From Anabaena minutissima FACHB-250 (GTDB lineage: Bacteria > Cyanobacteriota > Cyanobacteriia > Cyanobacteriales > Nostocaceae): a stretch of 64,000 nt of DNA. The stretch is taken from NCBI RefSeq assembly GCF_014697125.1, contig NZ_JACJRG010000021.1:39682-103681 (forward strand), given 5' to 3'. The notes beneath the pieces are model-generated. The model did not search any database. It saw only the letters and a program-made list of their open reading frames with translations, and was not told where the DNA came from. This document shows, piece by piece, positions 27,093 through 35,927 of the stretch (positions are counted from its first letter, which is position 1; each line of letters begins with the position of its first letter). The position numbers were made by a program, and so were the translations under genes.

Positions 27093-28340
27093 GTGGCTTA
27101 TTATATTGCTCCGCGCTTTCTAGACAAACTTGCTGTTCACATCACCAAGAACTTCTTGAATATTCCTGGTATTAGAGTACCGTTGATTTTGGGAATTCAC
27201 GGGCGCAAAGGCGAAGGAAAAACCTTTCAATGTGAGTTAGCTTTTGAAAAGATGGGTATAGAAGTCACACTCATATCTGGCGGTGAATTGGAAAGTCCAG
27301 ATGCGGGAGATCCAGCACGGTTAATCCGCCTACGCTATCGGGAAACAGCCGAACTCATCAAAGTACGCGGTAAAATGTGCGTACTGATGATTAATGATTT
27401 AGATGCAGGTGCGGGACGCTTTGACGAAGGGACGCAATACACTGTAAATACTCAGTTGGTGAATGCCACACTGATGAATATTGCTGATAATCCTACAGAT
27501 GTGCAGTTACCTGGAAGCTATGACTCGAACCCGATAAGACGCGTCCCCATTATTGTTACAGGTAATGATTTTTCCACACTCTATGCGCCATTAATTCGGG
27601 ATGGACGAATGGAGAAGTTTTATTGGGATCCTAACCGTGATGACAAAGTGGGGATTGTTGGCGGGATTTTTGCCGAAGATGGAATCTCACCCAGGGAAAT
27701 TGAACAACTAGTTGATACATTTCCCAATCAATCCATTGATTTCTATAGTGCATTGCGATCACGCATTTACGACAAACAAATCCGCGAATTTATCCATCAA
27801 GTAGGGTATGAGAATGTATCTTTACGTGTAGTAAATAGCTTAGAAGGCGCACCAGCATTTAAAAAGCCAAATTTTAACCTCTCTCACTTAATCGAGTCTG
27901 GGAACTTCATCATGGGTGAACAACAACGAGTAGAAACTTCCCAGTTAGTAGATGAATACAATCGCCTGAATCGAGGTAGAGGTTATCAACCTGCACCACC
28001 ACCTGAAGTTACACCAAAGAGTCAGCCTTCACCTAATGGTTCACCAAAACACCAGAGTGCTAGTACCCACTTAAGCTTAGAGACACAAGAACAAATCCGG
28101 CAAATTTTATCTCAAGGTCATCAAATTAATTTTGAACACGTAGATGAACGCCGCTTCCGCACAGGTTCTTGGCAGAGTTGCGGTACTATTCACATTGATG
28201 CTGAATCTGACGCTATCTCCGCTTTGGAAACTTTTTTAGCTGAATATAACGGTGAATACGTACGTTTAGTAGGAATTGACCCTAAAGCCAAGCGGCGAGT
28301 AGTAGAGACAATTATTCAACGACCGAATGGGAAAAATTAG
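27093..28340 (+). CDS. rca: Rubisco activase with C-terminal small-subunit-like domain
   Basis: A 415-residue AAA+ ATPase that removes inhibitory sugar phosphates from Rubisco and, in cyanobacteria, is recruited to carboxysomes. Residues 1-290 hold the AAA+ module: Walker A GIHGRKGEGKT, Walker B VLMINDLDAGAG, sensor 1 region VPIIVTGNDFSTLYAPLIRD. A Pro-rich linker (PPPEVTPKSQPSPNGSPK) leads to a small-subunit-like domain at about residues 330-415 (EQIRQILSQGHQINFEHVDE, RRFRTGSWQSC, EYVRLVGIDPKAKRRVVETI). Start is GTG at 27093, giving the usual N-terminus. It lies 1.7 kb after rbcS but in a separate transcription unit. Confidence 0.97.
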   Translation: MAYYIAPRFLDKLAVHITKNFLNIPGIRVPLILGIHGRKGEGKTFQCELAFEKMGIEVTLISGGELESPDAGDPARLIRLRYRETAELIKVRGKMCVLMINDLDAGAGRFDEGTQYTVNTQLVNATLMNIADNPTDVQLPGSYDSNPIRRVPIIVTGNDFSTLYAPLIRDGRMEKFYWDPNRDDKVGIVGGIFAEDGISPREIEQLVDTFPNQSIDFYSALRSRIYDKQIREFIHQVGYENVSLRVVNSLEGAPAFKKPNFNLSHLIESGNFIMGEQQRVETSQLVDEYNRLNRGRGYQPAPPPEVTPKSQPSPNGSPKHQSASTHLSLETQEQIRQILSQGHQINFEHVDERRFRTGSWQSCGTIHIDAESDAISALETFLAEYNGEYVRLVGIDPKAKRRVVETIIQRPNGKN

Positions 28341-28395
28341 GTGACAGGTGATAGGTGATAGGTGACAGGTGACAGGGGACAGGGGACAGGTGGAT
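28341..28395. repeat. Short tandem repeat after rca
   Basis: Seven to eight copies of a seven- to eight-base unit of the AGGTGACAGGTGATAGG / GGGGACAGGG type. A related tract lies before panB (21244-21310). A TTTTGACTTTTGAC tandem follows at about 28400-28430. Confidence 0.8.
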
Positions 28396-28599
28396 TAATA
28401 CTTTTGACTTTTGACTTTTGACTTTTGAATTCCCCCAAAGGGGGTTGACTTCTCTGCTTCTTTCTTACCAAAAGCGATCGCTTTTCTATCATCAGCTATC
28501 CTAAGTCAGACTATCAGCATATTTAATCACGGGATCGCTTGCCGTATTGTTCACATTTTGTTACAAAAGTACAAAGAACTTCTAGAGACCCACAACCAA

Positions 28600-29394
28600 A
28601 TGTTCGGCGGACTAACTGGTTTACAAGATCCTAAAGGCACTGATTGGGGCGAAAAAATGCTCAATACGGTCGCCAGCCAAACGATTCGCCACTTATTCAC
28701 CCAAAGCGAGTCGGTAGAAGTCCTTGTGCGCTGCTATCCCTCCAGCAAACTGTTGCAAGGCAGCATTGATAGTTTCAAAATGAGTGGACGTGGCTTGGTT
28801 ATCCGTAGGGATTTTGCTGTAGAAGAGATGTCTTTTGAAACAGACGCGGTGGCTATTGACTTTGGTGCAGTTTTGAGTGGGAAATTAAATCTCAAGCAAC
28901 CAACTCAGGCGATCGCTCAAATAGTATTATCGGAAGACGGGATCAACCAAGCTTTTAATGCTGAACTAGTCAAGAAACGCCTCGTTAATCTCTCTGTACC
29001 TGCATTAACAGAATTATCCGGTGGTAAGCCAGTATCGTTCACCGAGGTGCAAGTACAGCTACTACCACAAAATTGTCTGCGACTTGCAGCTAAGGCAGAT
29101 TTAAACAGTGGAGAACTAATCCCACTGCAAATGATTTTAAGCCTTGCTGTCGAAAAGCGTCGCCGGATTGCTTTTAAAGATCCCAAAATTGAGCTTGACC
29201 AAGTACCAGAAGCCCAAAAAGAAATATCACAAACACTAAGCCTAGCACTAGCGGAAATTTTAGATAATATGGTCGATTTGGATCGCTTTGACCTGGATGG
29301 GGTAAAAATGCGACTCAATCGCTTAGAAACTGAAGGTCAGAGGTTGATTTTTAGTGGCTATGCAGAAATTGAAAGGATTCCGCGTAGTTCGTAA
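28600..29394 (+). CDS. DUF2993 family protein (LmeA-like)
   Basis: 264 residues from ATG 28600 (MFGGLTGLQDPKGTDWGEKM), the usual N-terminus of the cyanobacterial group; a TTG start 14 codons earlier is less likely. The DUF2993 body spans nearly the whole protein: SVEVLVRCYPSSKLLQGSID, FKMSGRGLVIRRDFAVEEMS and a long beta-rich tail. Members resemble LmeA and similar tubular lipid-binding proteins; no signal peptide is visible here. Role in envelope lipid handling is an inference from the family. The stop codon lies inside an ATTCGTCATTCG tandem. A convergent hairpin at 29450-29487 separates it from ugd. Confidence 0.8.
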   Translation: MFGGLTGLQDPKGTDWGEKMLNTVASQTIRHLFTQSESVEVLVRCYPSSKLLQGSIDSFKMSGRGLVIRRDFAVEEMSFETDAVAIDFGAVLSGKLNLKQPTQAIAQIVLSEDGINQAFNAELVKKRLVNLSVPALTELSGGKPVSFTEVQVQLLPQNCLRLAAKADLNSGELIPLQMILSLAVEKRRRIAFKDPKIELDQVPEAQKEISQTLSLALAEILDNMVDLDRFDLDGVKMRLNRLETEGQRLIFSGYAEIERIPRSS

Positions 29395-29449
29395 TTCGTC
29401 ATTCGTAATTCGTCATTCGTAATTCGTCATTCGTCATTCGTCATTCGTC
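29387..29449. repeat. Short tandem repeat (ATTCGTC/ATTCGTA units)
   Basis: About nine 7-base units of alternating ATTCGTA and ATTCGTC. The DUF2993 stop codon falls within the first unit, so the last residues (RSS) may derive from the repeat. Confidence 0.85.
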
Positions 29450-29487
29450 ATTAAAGACCGTCTAGAAATCTCTAGGCGGTCTTTAAT
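29450..29487. terminator. Bidirectional terminator hairpin
   Basis: ATTAAAGACCG (29450-29460) pairs with CGGTCTTTAAT (29477-29487), and the inner CTAGA/TCTAG pair with a GT step extends it to about 17 bp with a four-base loop. It lies between the convergent DUF2993 and ugd genes and can serve both. Confidence 0.8.
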
Positions 29488-29522
29488 TGGGTTATAAAAC
29501 TAATGAGGTACTAATTAATTTT

Positions 29523-30917
29523 CTATCTTCTGCCAACACCTACATAGTGGAATCCAGCGCGGATCATAGTTTCGGGATCGAGGAAGTTACGACCATCGAT
29601 AATTACAGGGTTACTCATCAATTGAGCCATCTTGGTGTAGTCAAGAGAGCTAAACTGTTGCCATTCAGTGACTAGTACCAAAGCATCGCAGCCATCAGCC
29701 AAACGTTCAGCATCAGTTTCGACTAGCACACCAGAAAGACCATGACGCATTCCTGTTTGGGAAATGATGGGGTCGTAGGCTTTGACCTTAGCACCCAATC
29801 GGTTCAGTTGCTCAATTAAGTTGAGTGCTGGTGCATCGCGTAAATCGTCGGTATCAGGCTTGAAGGTTAAGCCTAATAAACCAACAGTTTTACCTTTGAG
29901 GATTTTCAAAGCCTGCTGGAGTTTTTCTAGCGCAATCAGGCGTTGACGTTCATTAACACTAACAGCAGATTTTAATAACTGAGCCTCATAACCATAGTCA
30001 TCAGCAGTATGAATCAACGCGGAAACATCTTTAGGGAAACAAGAACCACCCCAACCAATACCAGCTTGTAAGAACTTATTGCCAATGCGGGAGTCTAAAC
30101 CAATACCTTTAGCTACTTGGGTAACATCAGCACCAACGCGATCGCAAATGTTAGCGACTTCGTTAATAAAACTAATTTTAGTCGCGAGGAAAGCGTTAGC
30201 AGCGTATTTAATCATCTCTGCTGAACTGAGGTCTGTTGCCAGCACAGGTACGGGAGGTAAAGATTTATCCTCAGCAAACTTGCGTTCCACAATGGGGGAG
30301 TAGAGTTCCTTCATCATGGAGATGGCTTTGGTGCTATTGCCACCCAAGACAATGCGATCAGGGTTAAATGTATCGTATACGGCTGAACCTTCCCGTAAAA
30401 ACTCTGGGTTACTGACTACATCAAATTGAGGTAATAACTCAGGTAGTTTATCGTCAGCAGCTCCACCACCTGCTGTCACCAGAGTCTTTTGACGTTCAGC
30501 AATACCATCCATGACAATCATCCGTACCCAGTCACCTGAACCGATGGGTACTGTAGATTTATTAACAATTACCTTATAACCACCATTGAGGTTAGCACCA
30601 ATACCGCGAGCTACAGCCTCAACATAACGAGTATCACTTTCACCAGTTGGCAAAGGTGGTGTACCTACAGCAATAAATAAAATTTCTCCGTGGGTAACGC
30701 CAGCAGCTAGATCAGTGGTAAATTCTATCTTCCCACTTTGAATCGCAGACTGCATAATCTCCGATAGTCCCGGCTCGAAAATCGGCGACTGCCCAGACTT
30801 CATCAATTTGACTTTTTCTTCGTTATTATCTACACAAATAACATCGTGTCCAATATGAGCTAAACAAGCACCTGTAACTAAGCCAACGTAACCAGTACCT
30901 ATTACACAAACACGCAT
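29523..30917 (-). CDS. ugd: UDP-glucose 6-dehydrogenase
   Basis: A 464-residue cytoplasmic enzyme that oxidises UDP-glucose to UDP-glucuronate with two NAD+. The N-terminal Rossmann domain has GTGYVGLVTG (residues 7-16) and FIAVGTPP. NKSTVPIGSG and SNPEFLREGSA follow. The catalytic Cys is residue 293 in GWGGSCFPKDV; LTFKPDTDDLRDAP is the C-terminal substrate-binding block. Ribosome binding site GAGGAG lies just before the ATG. The gene encoding UDP-glucuronate decarboxylase lies immediately upstream on the same strand (157 bp), so the pair can convert UDP-glucose to UDP-xylose for exopolysaccharide or lipopolysaccharide. Confidence 0.96.
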   Translation of the reverse strand: MRVCVIGTGYVGLVTGACLAHIGHDVICVDNNEEKVKLMKSGQSPIFEPGLSEIMQSAIQSGKIEFTTDLAAGVTHGEILFIAVGTPPLPTGESDTRYVEAVARGIGANLNGGYKVIVNKSTVPIGSGDWVRMIVMDGIAERQKTLVTAGGGAADDKLPELLPQFDVVSNPEFLREGSAVYDTFNPDRIVLGGNSTKAISMMKELYSPIVERKFAEDKSLPPVPVLATDLSSAEMIKYAANAFLATKISFINEVANICDRVGADVTQVAKGIGLDSRIGNKFLQAGIGWGGSCFPKDVSALIHTADDYGYEAQLLKSAVSVNERQRLIALEKLQQALKILKGKTVGLLGLTFKPDTDDLRDAPALNLIEQLNRLGAKVKAYDPIISQTGMRHGLSGVLVETDAERLADGCDALVLVTEWQQFSSLDYTKMAQLMSNPVIIDGRNFLDPETMIRAGFHYVGVGRR

Positions 30918-31074
30918 TTCTTCAACTCCTCACTTGGTTTGGGGTTATTGTTCAAAAACGAAGTAGTCAATAAAACACTGAAACTTTTCTGGGGAACACC
31001 GCTACTGAAGTACGGGTTACAAATAGGTTCAGCCTGTATCTAGAAGTCGCATCTTCAGAAATGAACTCTAGACG

Positions 31075-32004
31075 CTATTTTTTGACGCGATCGCGGAAAT
31101 CTTCTATTGTTAGCTTTAATCCTTCTTCTAGGGGAATAGTGGGTTCCCAATTTAACAGGGTTTTTGCTTTTGTGATATCCGGCTGGCGACGACGAGGATC
31201 ATCAGCAGGTAAAGGCTCAAATTTAATCTCTGAGTCTGGGTTAATTAAATTTTGCACAGCTTGAGCCAATTCTAAAATCGTGTATTCACCGGGATTGCCT
31301 AAATTTAGCGGCCCGATGTAATCACTATTCATCAAGCGGATAAATCCTTCCACTAGGTCGGATACATAGCAAAAACTGCGAGTTTGCGAGCCATCACCAT
31401 AGACGGTTAAAGGTGTACCTCGCAAGGCTTGAACTATAAAGTTACTGACAACGCGCCCATCATTTTCTAACATTCTTGGCCCGTAAGTGTTAAATATACG
31501 GACAACTCGAATATCAACTTTATTTTGTCTGTAGTAGTCAAATGCTAGAGTTTCAGCGATTCTCTTACCTTCGTCGTAACAGGAACGCAAACCAATAGGA
31601 TTAACGCTACCTCTATACTCTTCTGTTTGGGGGTGAACCTCTGGATCTCCGTATACTTCGCTAGTAGAAGCCAGGAAAAATCTTGCCTTGACACGCTTGG
31701 CTAATCCCAACATATTCAGTGTTCCCATCACGTTAGTTTTAACGGTTTTTACAGGGTTGTACTGGTAATGTACTGGAGAAGCTGGACAAGCTAGATGGTA
31801 AATTTGATCTACTTCTAACCGAATTGGTTCGGTGATGTCATGGCGGATGAGTTCAAAGTTCGGATGATTCATCCATTTGAGGATGTTACGTTTGTGACCT
31901 GTGTAGAAATTATCTAAGCAGATGACTTCATGCCCTTCCGGGATGAGTCGGTCAATCAGATGAGAACCAATAAACCCAGCACCGCCCGTCACCAAAATTC
32001 TCAT
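31075..32004 (-). CDS. UDP-glucuronate decarboxylase (UDP-xylose synthase)
   Basis: A 309-residue extended short-chain dehydrogenase. GGAGFIGSHLIDRL (residues 7-20) binds NAD; the catalytic Tyr143-Lys147 pair sits in SCYDEGKR; LACPASPVHYQYNPVKTVKT and GPRMLENDGRVVSNFI are hallmarks of the UXS subgroup. It decarboxylates UDP-glucuronate to UDP-xylose. The upstream position relative to ugd, which supplies its substrate, supports this. The family is often annotated as NAD-dependent epimerase or SDR; plain 4-epimerase function is less likely given the UXS blocks. A spacer of about 400 bp of AT-rich sequence lies upstream. Confidence 0.92.
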   Translation of the reverse strand: MRILVTGGAGFIGSHLIDRLIPEGHEVICLDNFYTGHKRNILKWMNHPNFELIRHDITEPIRLEVDQIYHLACPASPVHYQYNPVKTVKTNVMGTLNMLGLAKRVKARFFLASTSEVYGDPEVHPQTEEYRGSVNPIGLRSCYDEGKRIAETLAFDYYRQNKVDIRVVRIFNTYGPRMLENDGRVVSNFIVQALRGTPLTVYGDGSQTRSFCYVSDLVEGFIRLMNSDYIGPLNLGNPGEYTILELAQAVQNLINPDSEIKFEPLPADDPRRRQPDITKAKTLLNWEPTIPLEEGLKLTIEDFRDRVKK

Positions 32005-32425
32005 ATTTTCTCAGTTACTTACAAAATATTGCTAGCTGTTCTTGATATTGTTAATTTAGAATACCCAGCCTAAGTATGAAAATACAGAAAGAACAGGGGA
32101 AATTCAAAACCTAACACTGAAGAATTGAGCAATTTTACTGTGTATTTATTTCTATTACATTATATTGAGTATTACGGCTAATTCATTTAGCAAAATAACA
32201 AACATCGTTTAACCTTTGTGCTTGCCTAACTTAGAATTCATCAAATCTTCAACAAGATAAAGTCTTCTTGAGACAAAATTGTAAAGTTTGGGGACTGGGG
32301 ATTGGGAAGCAGGGGAAGGAGGGGGGAAAGGAAAAAACCCAACGCCCAATACCCTATGACTATTGATTAAAATTCCAAAACAGATCCATCCTTTCCTCAG
32401 AAACCCTTGTGACATCTGAACTTTC
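32005..32425. other. Intergenic region with repeats
   Basis: 32005-32215 is AT-rich and probably holds the ugd/UXS promoter. 32290-32345 is a GGGGACTGGGGATTGGGAAG-type low-complexity run. The AAAATTCAAAATTC repeat (antisense at 32425-32460) runs into the 3' end of the antiporter gene. No gene recognised. Confidence 0.55.
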
Positions 32426-34588
32426 TTAATTTTGAATTTTGAATTTTGAATTTTGAATTGGCACAGTGATTCCTGTTGGTAGGTGCTGCGGTTCTCCCAA
32501 CATGACAATTGAGCAGGTGATTTGTCTGACTAGCTGAGTTGTTACATCACTAATAGCTAATCCACTAGGACTGGTACGATTACGTATAAACGGTAACACT
32601 ACTAAGTCGTATAGTCTTGTTGCTTGCAAGATAGCATGGGCAGAATTTTCATGAGCAATAATTTGAATTTCTGGTGGATTTGCCAAAGATAACTGAGATA
32701 CTAACTGGGAAAGTTGCGATCGCCGAGCGGCGATTTTGCTGGAACTGGTACGGCGATCGCATACATTCAACACTGTCACCTGGGCTTGATTAGCTTCTGC
32801 TAGCATCTGAGCAAACTGCACAGGCTGTAATGCAGGGGTAATAAGATTTTCTAATGGTACTAAGATGCGTTGAATTTTGCGGGGTGAATCTACAAGCCTT
32901 GTCACTGCTACCGGACAGTGAGATGCCCAAAGTACACCATCAATAACATTGCCAAATAACCGCGCTCTTAACCCTGTGCGTTTACCCCAACCCATGACAA
33001 TTAAATTGGCTTTTTGCTCACGAGCGGCTCTGCTAATTCCGGGTGCGAAGGCATCATCAATTCTCAGCAATGGTTCTGCTTCTATACCTAAAGCTTGACT
33101 TTGGGTTGTGGCTTTCGTTAATAAATGCTCACTTCTTTGGAGAGAAGATTCTAATTGTGGTGCATCCATCTGAGCCGCAGATGTCGCGATCGCTAATGGA
33201 ATAATTCTACCTTTTGCCTGACGTGCTAATAATGTTGCCATTTCCACCAAATACTGCTGAGTATGAGGATTATAAATAGGTACAACTATCGTAAAAGTAT
33301 GGGTGCGGGGTGCTTCTGGTGGCTGTGGTGGCAAAGTTACAGCTACTGTGGCGGTGACAGGTTGAGGGGTTAAACCTACAGCCGTGCGACTAGTAATCCA
33401 TGGCCCCAAAATCGATGTTACTAACATCAAGATGACAAAGCTACTTAAAAACTCTGGTGGTAACAGTCCAGCCCGATATCCTACAAACGTTGCGGCTAAT
33501 GTTGTACCCACCTGCGGAATTGATAATGACCACATTGTGATCATTTCTTGCCAATTATAGTGATATGTAAGTTTTGCTAACCAAGCTGCAATAAATTTAC
33601 TAGCCAGCAAACCGATAATAACTAAAATAGATAACTTGAATATAATCGGATTCTTGATTAAACTCGGCAGTTCAATAAGTAAGCCAAGATTAACAAAAAA
33701 AATCGGGATAAATAAAACATTACCAATAAATACTATTTTTTCTTTAACTGGCCCTTCGCCGACAACTTCGTTGACTGCTAAACCTGCTAAAAATGCGCCA
33801 ACAATTTTTTCTACCCCAATAAATTGAGTTCCCATCACAGCTAAAAAGGCAGCCAACAACACAAACAAAAATTTATTACCTTCATCATCTCCTGAACGGC
33901 GAAAAAATTCTTTACCTGCCCAATCAAAGCCCACTAAAATAACAATTGTGTAAACAAGTAAGCAGCCCAATAAGCTGAATATTTTAGCTAAACTAAATAT
34001 TCCAGCCTGTGATATAGCAACACAAATGGATAATATTAGGAGTGCGCCAACATCAGTAAAAGCTGTAGCTGCAATTGTGGTGGTGACAGCGTCATTACTT
34101 ATTACACCCAGGCGACTTATCAGAGGATATGCTAAAAGAGTATGAGAAGCAAATAAAGAGCCAATTAATATTGAATTTTGCCAGTTAAAATTAAGAATTT
34201 TTCCTATAAAAGTTCCTAGAAAAAACGGCACGCTGAAGGTAAAGCAACCAAAGCCTAATACGCGTTTTCTCTGCCTTCGCCACTGCTCGATTTCTATTTC
34301 TAAACCTACCACAAACATTAAATAAACCAAACCAATATCTGCTAGCAGATTAATCATTACTGATTCTGCCTGAAATAGATCCCAACCTGATGGGCCAAGA
34401 ACTAATCCAGAGAAAACTAAACCAAATAGTCCTGGTAATTTCAGACGCTCAAATAGGATGGGTATGACTAAGATGACTACCAGCAAAATAGCAAAGGGAA
34501 CAATCGGTTCTTGTCCCAGAACTTGGGTAGTTGCTTCTAGAGCAAGAACTGGTAATACTTGTTCCATAGGTAGGAGTTGAAGGGGCAA
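32426..34588 (-). CDS. CPA2-type Na+(K+)/H+ antiporter with universal stress domains
   Basis: A 720-residue membrane transporter. Residues about 25-420 hold roughly a dozen membrane segments of the CPA2 type (PFAILLVVILVIPILFERLK, LFASHTLLAYPLISRL, FVVGLEIEIEQWRRQRKRVL). Residues about 430-720 form two universal-stress-protein domains in the cytoplasm (FTIVVPIYNPHTQQYLV; ANLIVMGWGKRTGLRARLFG; IQRILVPLENLITPAL). This architecture is frequent in cyanobacterial NapA/NhaS-type antiporters for pH and salt homeostasis. The last 12 residues (PIQNSKFKIQN) are encoded by the dispersed AATTCAAAATTC repeat: the original stop has been lost and the repeat has extended the tail. Confidence 0.9.
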   Translation of the reverse strand: MPLQLLPMEQVLPVLALEATTQVLGQEPIVPFAILLVVILVIPILFERLKLPGLFGLVFSGLVLGPSGWDLFQAESVMINLLADIGLVYLMFVVGLEIEIEQWRRQRKRVLGFGCFTFSVPFFLGTFIGKILNFNWQNSILIGSLFASHTLLAYPLISRLGVISNDAVTTTIAATAFTDVGALLILSICVAISQAGIFSLAKIFSLLGCLLVYTIVILVGFDWAGKEFFRRSGDDEGNKFLFVLLAAFLAVMGTQFIGVEKIVGAFLAGLAVNEVVGEGPVKEKIVFIGNVLFIPIFFVNLGLLIELPSLIKNPIIFKLSILVIIGLLASKFIAAWLAKLTYHYNWQEMITMWSLSIPQVGTTLAATFVGYRAGLLPPEFLSSFVILMLVTSILGPWITSRTAVGLTPQPVTATVAVTLPPQPPEAPRTHTFTIVVPIYNPHTQQYLVEMATLLARQAKGRIIPLAIATSAAQMDAPQLESSLQRSEHLLTKATTQSQALGIEAEPLLRIDDAFAPGISRAAREQKANLIVMGWGKRTGLRARLFGNVIDGVLWASHCPVAVTRLVDSPRKIQRILVPLENLITPALQPVQFAQMLAEANQAQVTVLNVCDRRTSSSKIAARRSQLSQLVSQLSLANPPEIQIIAHENSAHAILQATRLYDLVVLPFIRNRTSPSGLAISDVTTQLVRQITCSIVMLGEPQHLPTGITVPIQNSKFKIQN

Positions 34589-34710
34589 TGGTGAAGCTAT
34601 GATTACCTTTTAGTAATTTTCTAAAATCGTCAATAACAGTAAAAGCTACCCTAAGAAATCAACACACTGGAAACTTATATTATCTAGGCAATTATTTTGT
34701 AACTAACTGC

Positions 34711-35367
34711 CTATGGGTGAATCTGGCTCAAAATGAACCGTAGGCGATCGTAGTCGTCTTTGAGCAGTACGCTGAGGGTGCGTCCGGCTTTAATTAGCCA
34801 TTCACGATCAGCTTTGCGTAGCTGGTAAACCTCCCGAATCGCCGCAGCAGTTAAAGCTTCCACTGGTGCGCCATTAATTGCCAGTAAAGTCCGTAAAAAA
34901 TCTATTTCTTCTGTGAACTTAACTATTAATTCTGGTTCACACCGATAAACAGCTTGATGAATTTGGGGGGGACGGGGTGGTAGATACTGATAAACTCTTT
35001 GGTTAGCACCTGAAATTGGGGAAGGCTTCTCAAATCCCACGATCGCCGCCCGAAATTCTGTTTTGAGCATGGCAAATATCTGTGGTTGTTCCTCACGCAA
35101 ATCTTGCAATGATAAACCTAAAGCCACTGCTCGGTGTACGGAATCAACAGGCATTGTAGTTGCATAATACACTACAGCGTAGACTTGATTACCTGTTTCC
35201 TCATCCACAGCCCGCACCCAACTACCAAAAGGTGGCATAGATGGGAAGCTCAAGTCTTCTGGTTCTAAACACTGTGCCAAAAATTCAGTAGAAGTAGTTT
35301 CAATCACCTCCGCTATGTGGTTAGGGTGGCGATCGCCTGTGTCAAACTGTGGTAGAGGAAGACGCAT
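34711..35367 (-). CDS. HAS-barrel domain protein, cyanobacterial (unknown function)
   Basis: 218 residues from ATG 35367 (MRLPLPQFDTGDRHPNHIAE). The frame is open 17 codons further, but that part is encoded by a CTGAGTGCTGAGTTCTGAGT tandem and is not genuine. The N-terminus fits a HAS-barrel, the beta-barrel found in HerA-like ATPases and ATP synthase subunits (HIAEVIETTSTEFLAQCLEP; PPFGSWVRA). The C-terminal half is helical (LIVKFTEEIDFLRTLLAING, TAAAIREVYQLRKADREWLI). No ATPase domain follows. Downstream of ndhS on the same strand with a repeat-filled 115-bp gap. Role unknown. Confidence 0.75.
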   Translation of the reverse strand: MRLPLPQFDTGDRHPNHIAEVIETTSTEFLAQCLEPEDLSFPSMPPFGSWVRAVDEETGNQVYAVVYYATTMPVDSVHRAVALGLSLQDLREEQPQIFAMLKTEFRAAIVGFEKPSPISGANQRVYQYLPPRPPQIHQAVYRCEPELIVKFTEEIDFLRTLLAINGAPVEALTAAAIREVYQLRKADREWLIKAGRTLSVLLKDDYDRLRFILSQIHP

Positions 35368-35415
35368 CTGAGTGCTGAGTTCTGAGTGCTGAGTTCTGAG
35401 TGCTGAGTTCTGAGT
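35368..35415. repeat. Tandem CTGAGTGCTGAGTT repeat
   Basis: Three to four units of about 15 bases (GAGTGCTGAGTTCT), followed by the AATAGTCAATAGTC run. They create a false N-terminal extension of the HAS-barrel gene. Confidence 0.8.
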
Positions 35416-35482
35416 CAATAGTCAATAGTCTTTTCATAATGACTCATGAATATTGACTATTGACTCATGACTATTAACTAAT

Positions 35483-35680
35483 TTATTTTCCTTTTTTCTT
35501 ACCAGTCGTGATTTCTACTTGTTCTAGTTCTGATAGGCGAAAGGTGATAATCTTATCCCAGTTACCGCCTTCAAACAACACAGCTACTCTACCATCACTT
35601 ACACGCTGTACTAATCCTTCATAGCGATAGTAAGTATCTGCGGGATTTTTGACACGAACAGTTGCTCCAGGTAATATCAT
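35483..35680 (-). CDS. ndhS: NAD(P)H-quinone oxidoreductase subunit S
   Basis: A 65-residue SH3-like protein that forms the ferredoxin-docking site of the cyanobacterial NDH-1 complex in photosystem I cyclic electron flow and respiration. The sequence MILPGATVRVKNPADTYYRY, VQRVSDGRVAVLFEGGNWDK and TFRLSELEQVE is diagnostic. Length is normal; the C-terminal KKKGK is a variable basic tail. On the thylakoid surface, stromal side. No other ndh gene is adjacent, as usual for ndhS. Confidence 0.95.
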   Translation of the reverse strand: MILPGATVRVKNPADTYYRYEGLVQRVSDGRVAVLFEGGNWDKIITFRLSELEQVEITTGKKKGK

Positions 35681-35927
35681 GACCTATTTCCTCAGTTATT
35701 TCCTTTTACTAGCTTAATACTTGTGATTAGTTCATAGTCCAGAGCTAATAGTTCACATTTAGGTTTTTCAACTAATGGCTATTGACCGGGGACTTCCAGA
35801 GAAAAAAATATCCAAACTGTAGGGTGCGTCAGTGCGATAGAAACTAACTATACTCAGAAATTATTCATACTGACGCACTCTACCCAAGCATCAATTGCGG
35901 ATAATTTATTTTTTGGTGTTCCCTAAC

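Noticed and set aside
30918..30940. Yfr1-like motif (ACTCCTCAC)
   Set aside because: It is the complement of the ugd ribosome binding site (GTGAGGAGT) directly before the start codon.
32209..32508. 99-codon frame on the minus strand
   Set aside because: Overlaps the antiporter 3' end in another frame and consists of repeat-encoded residues.
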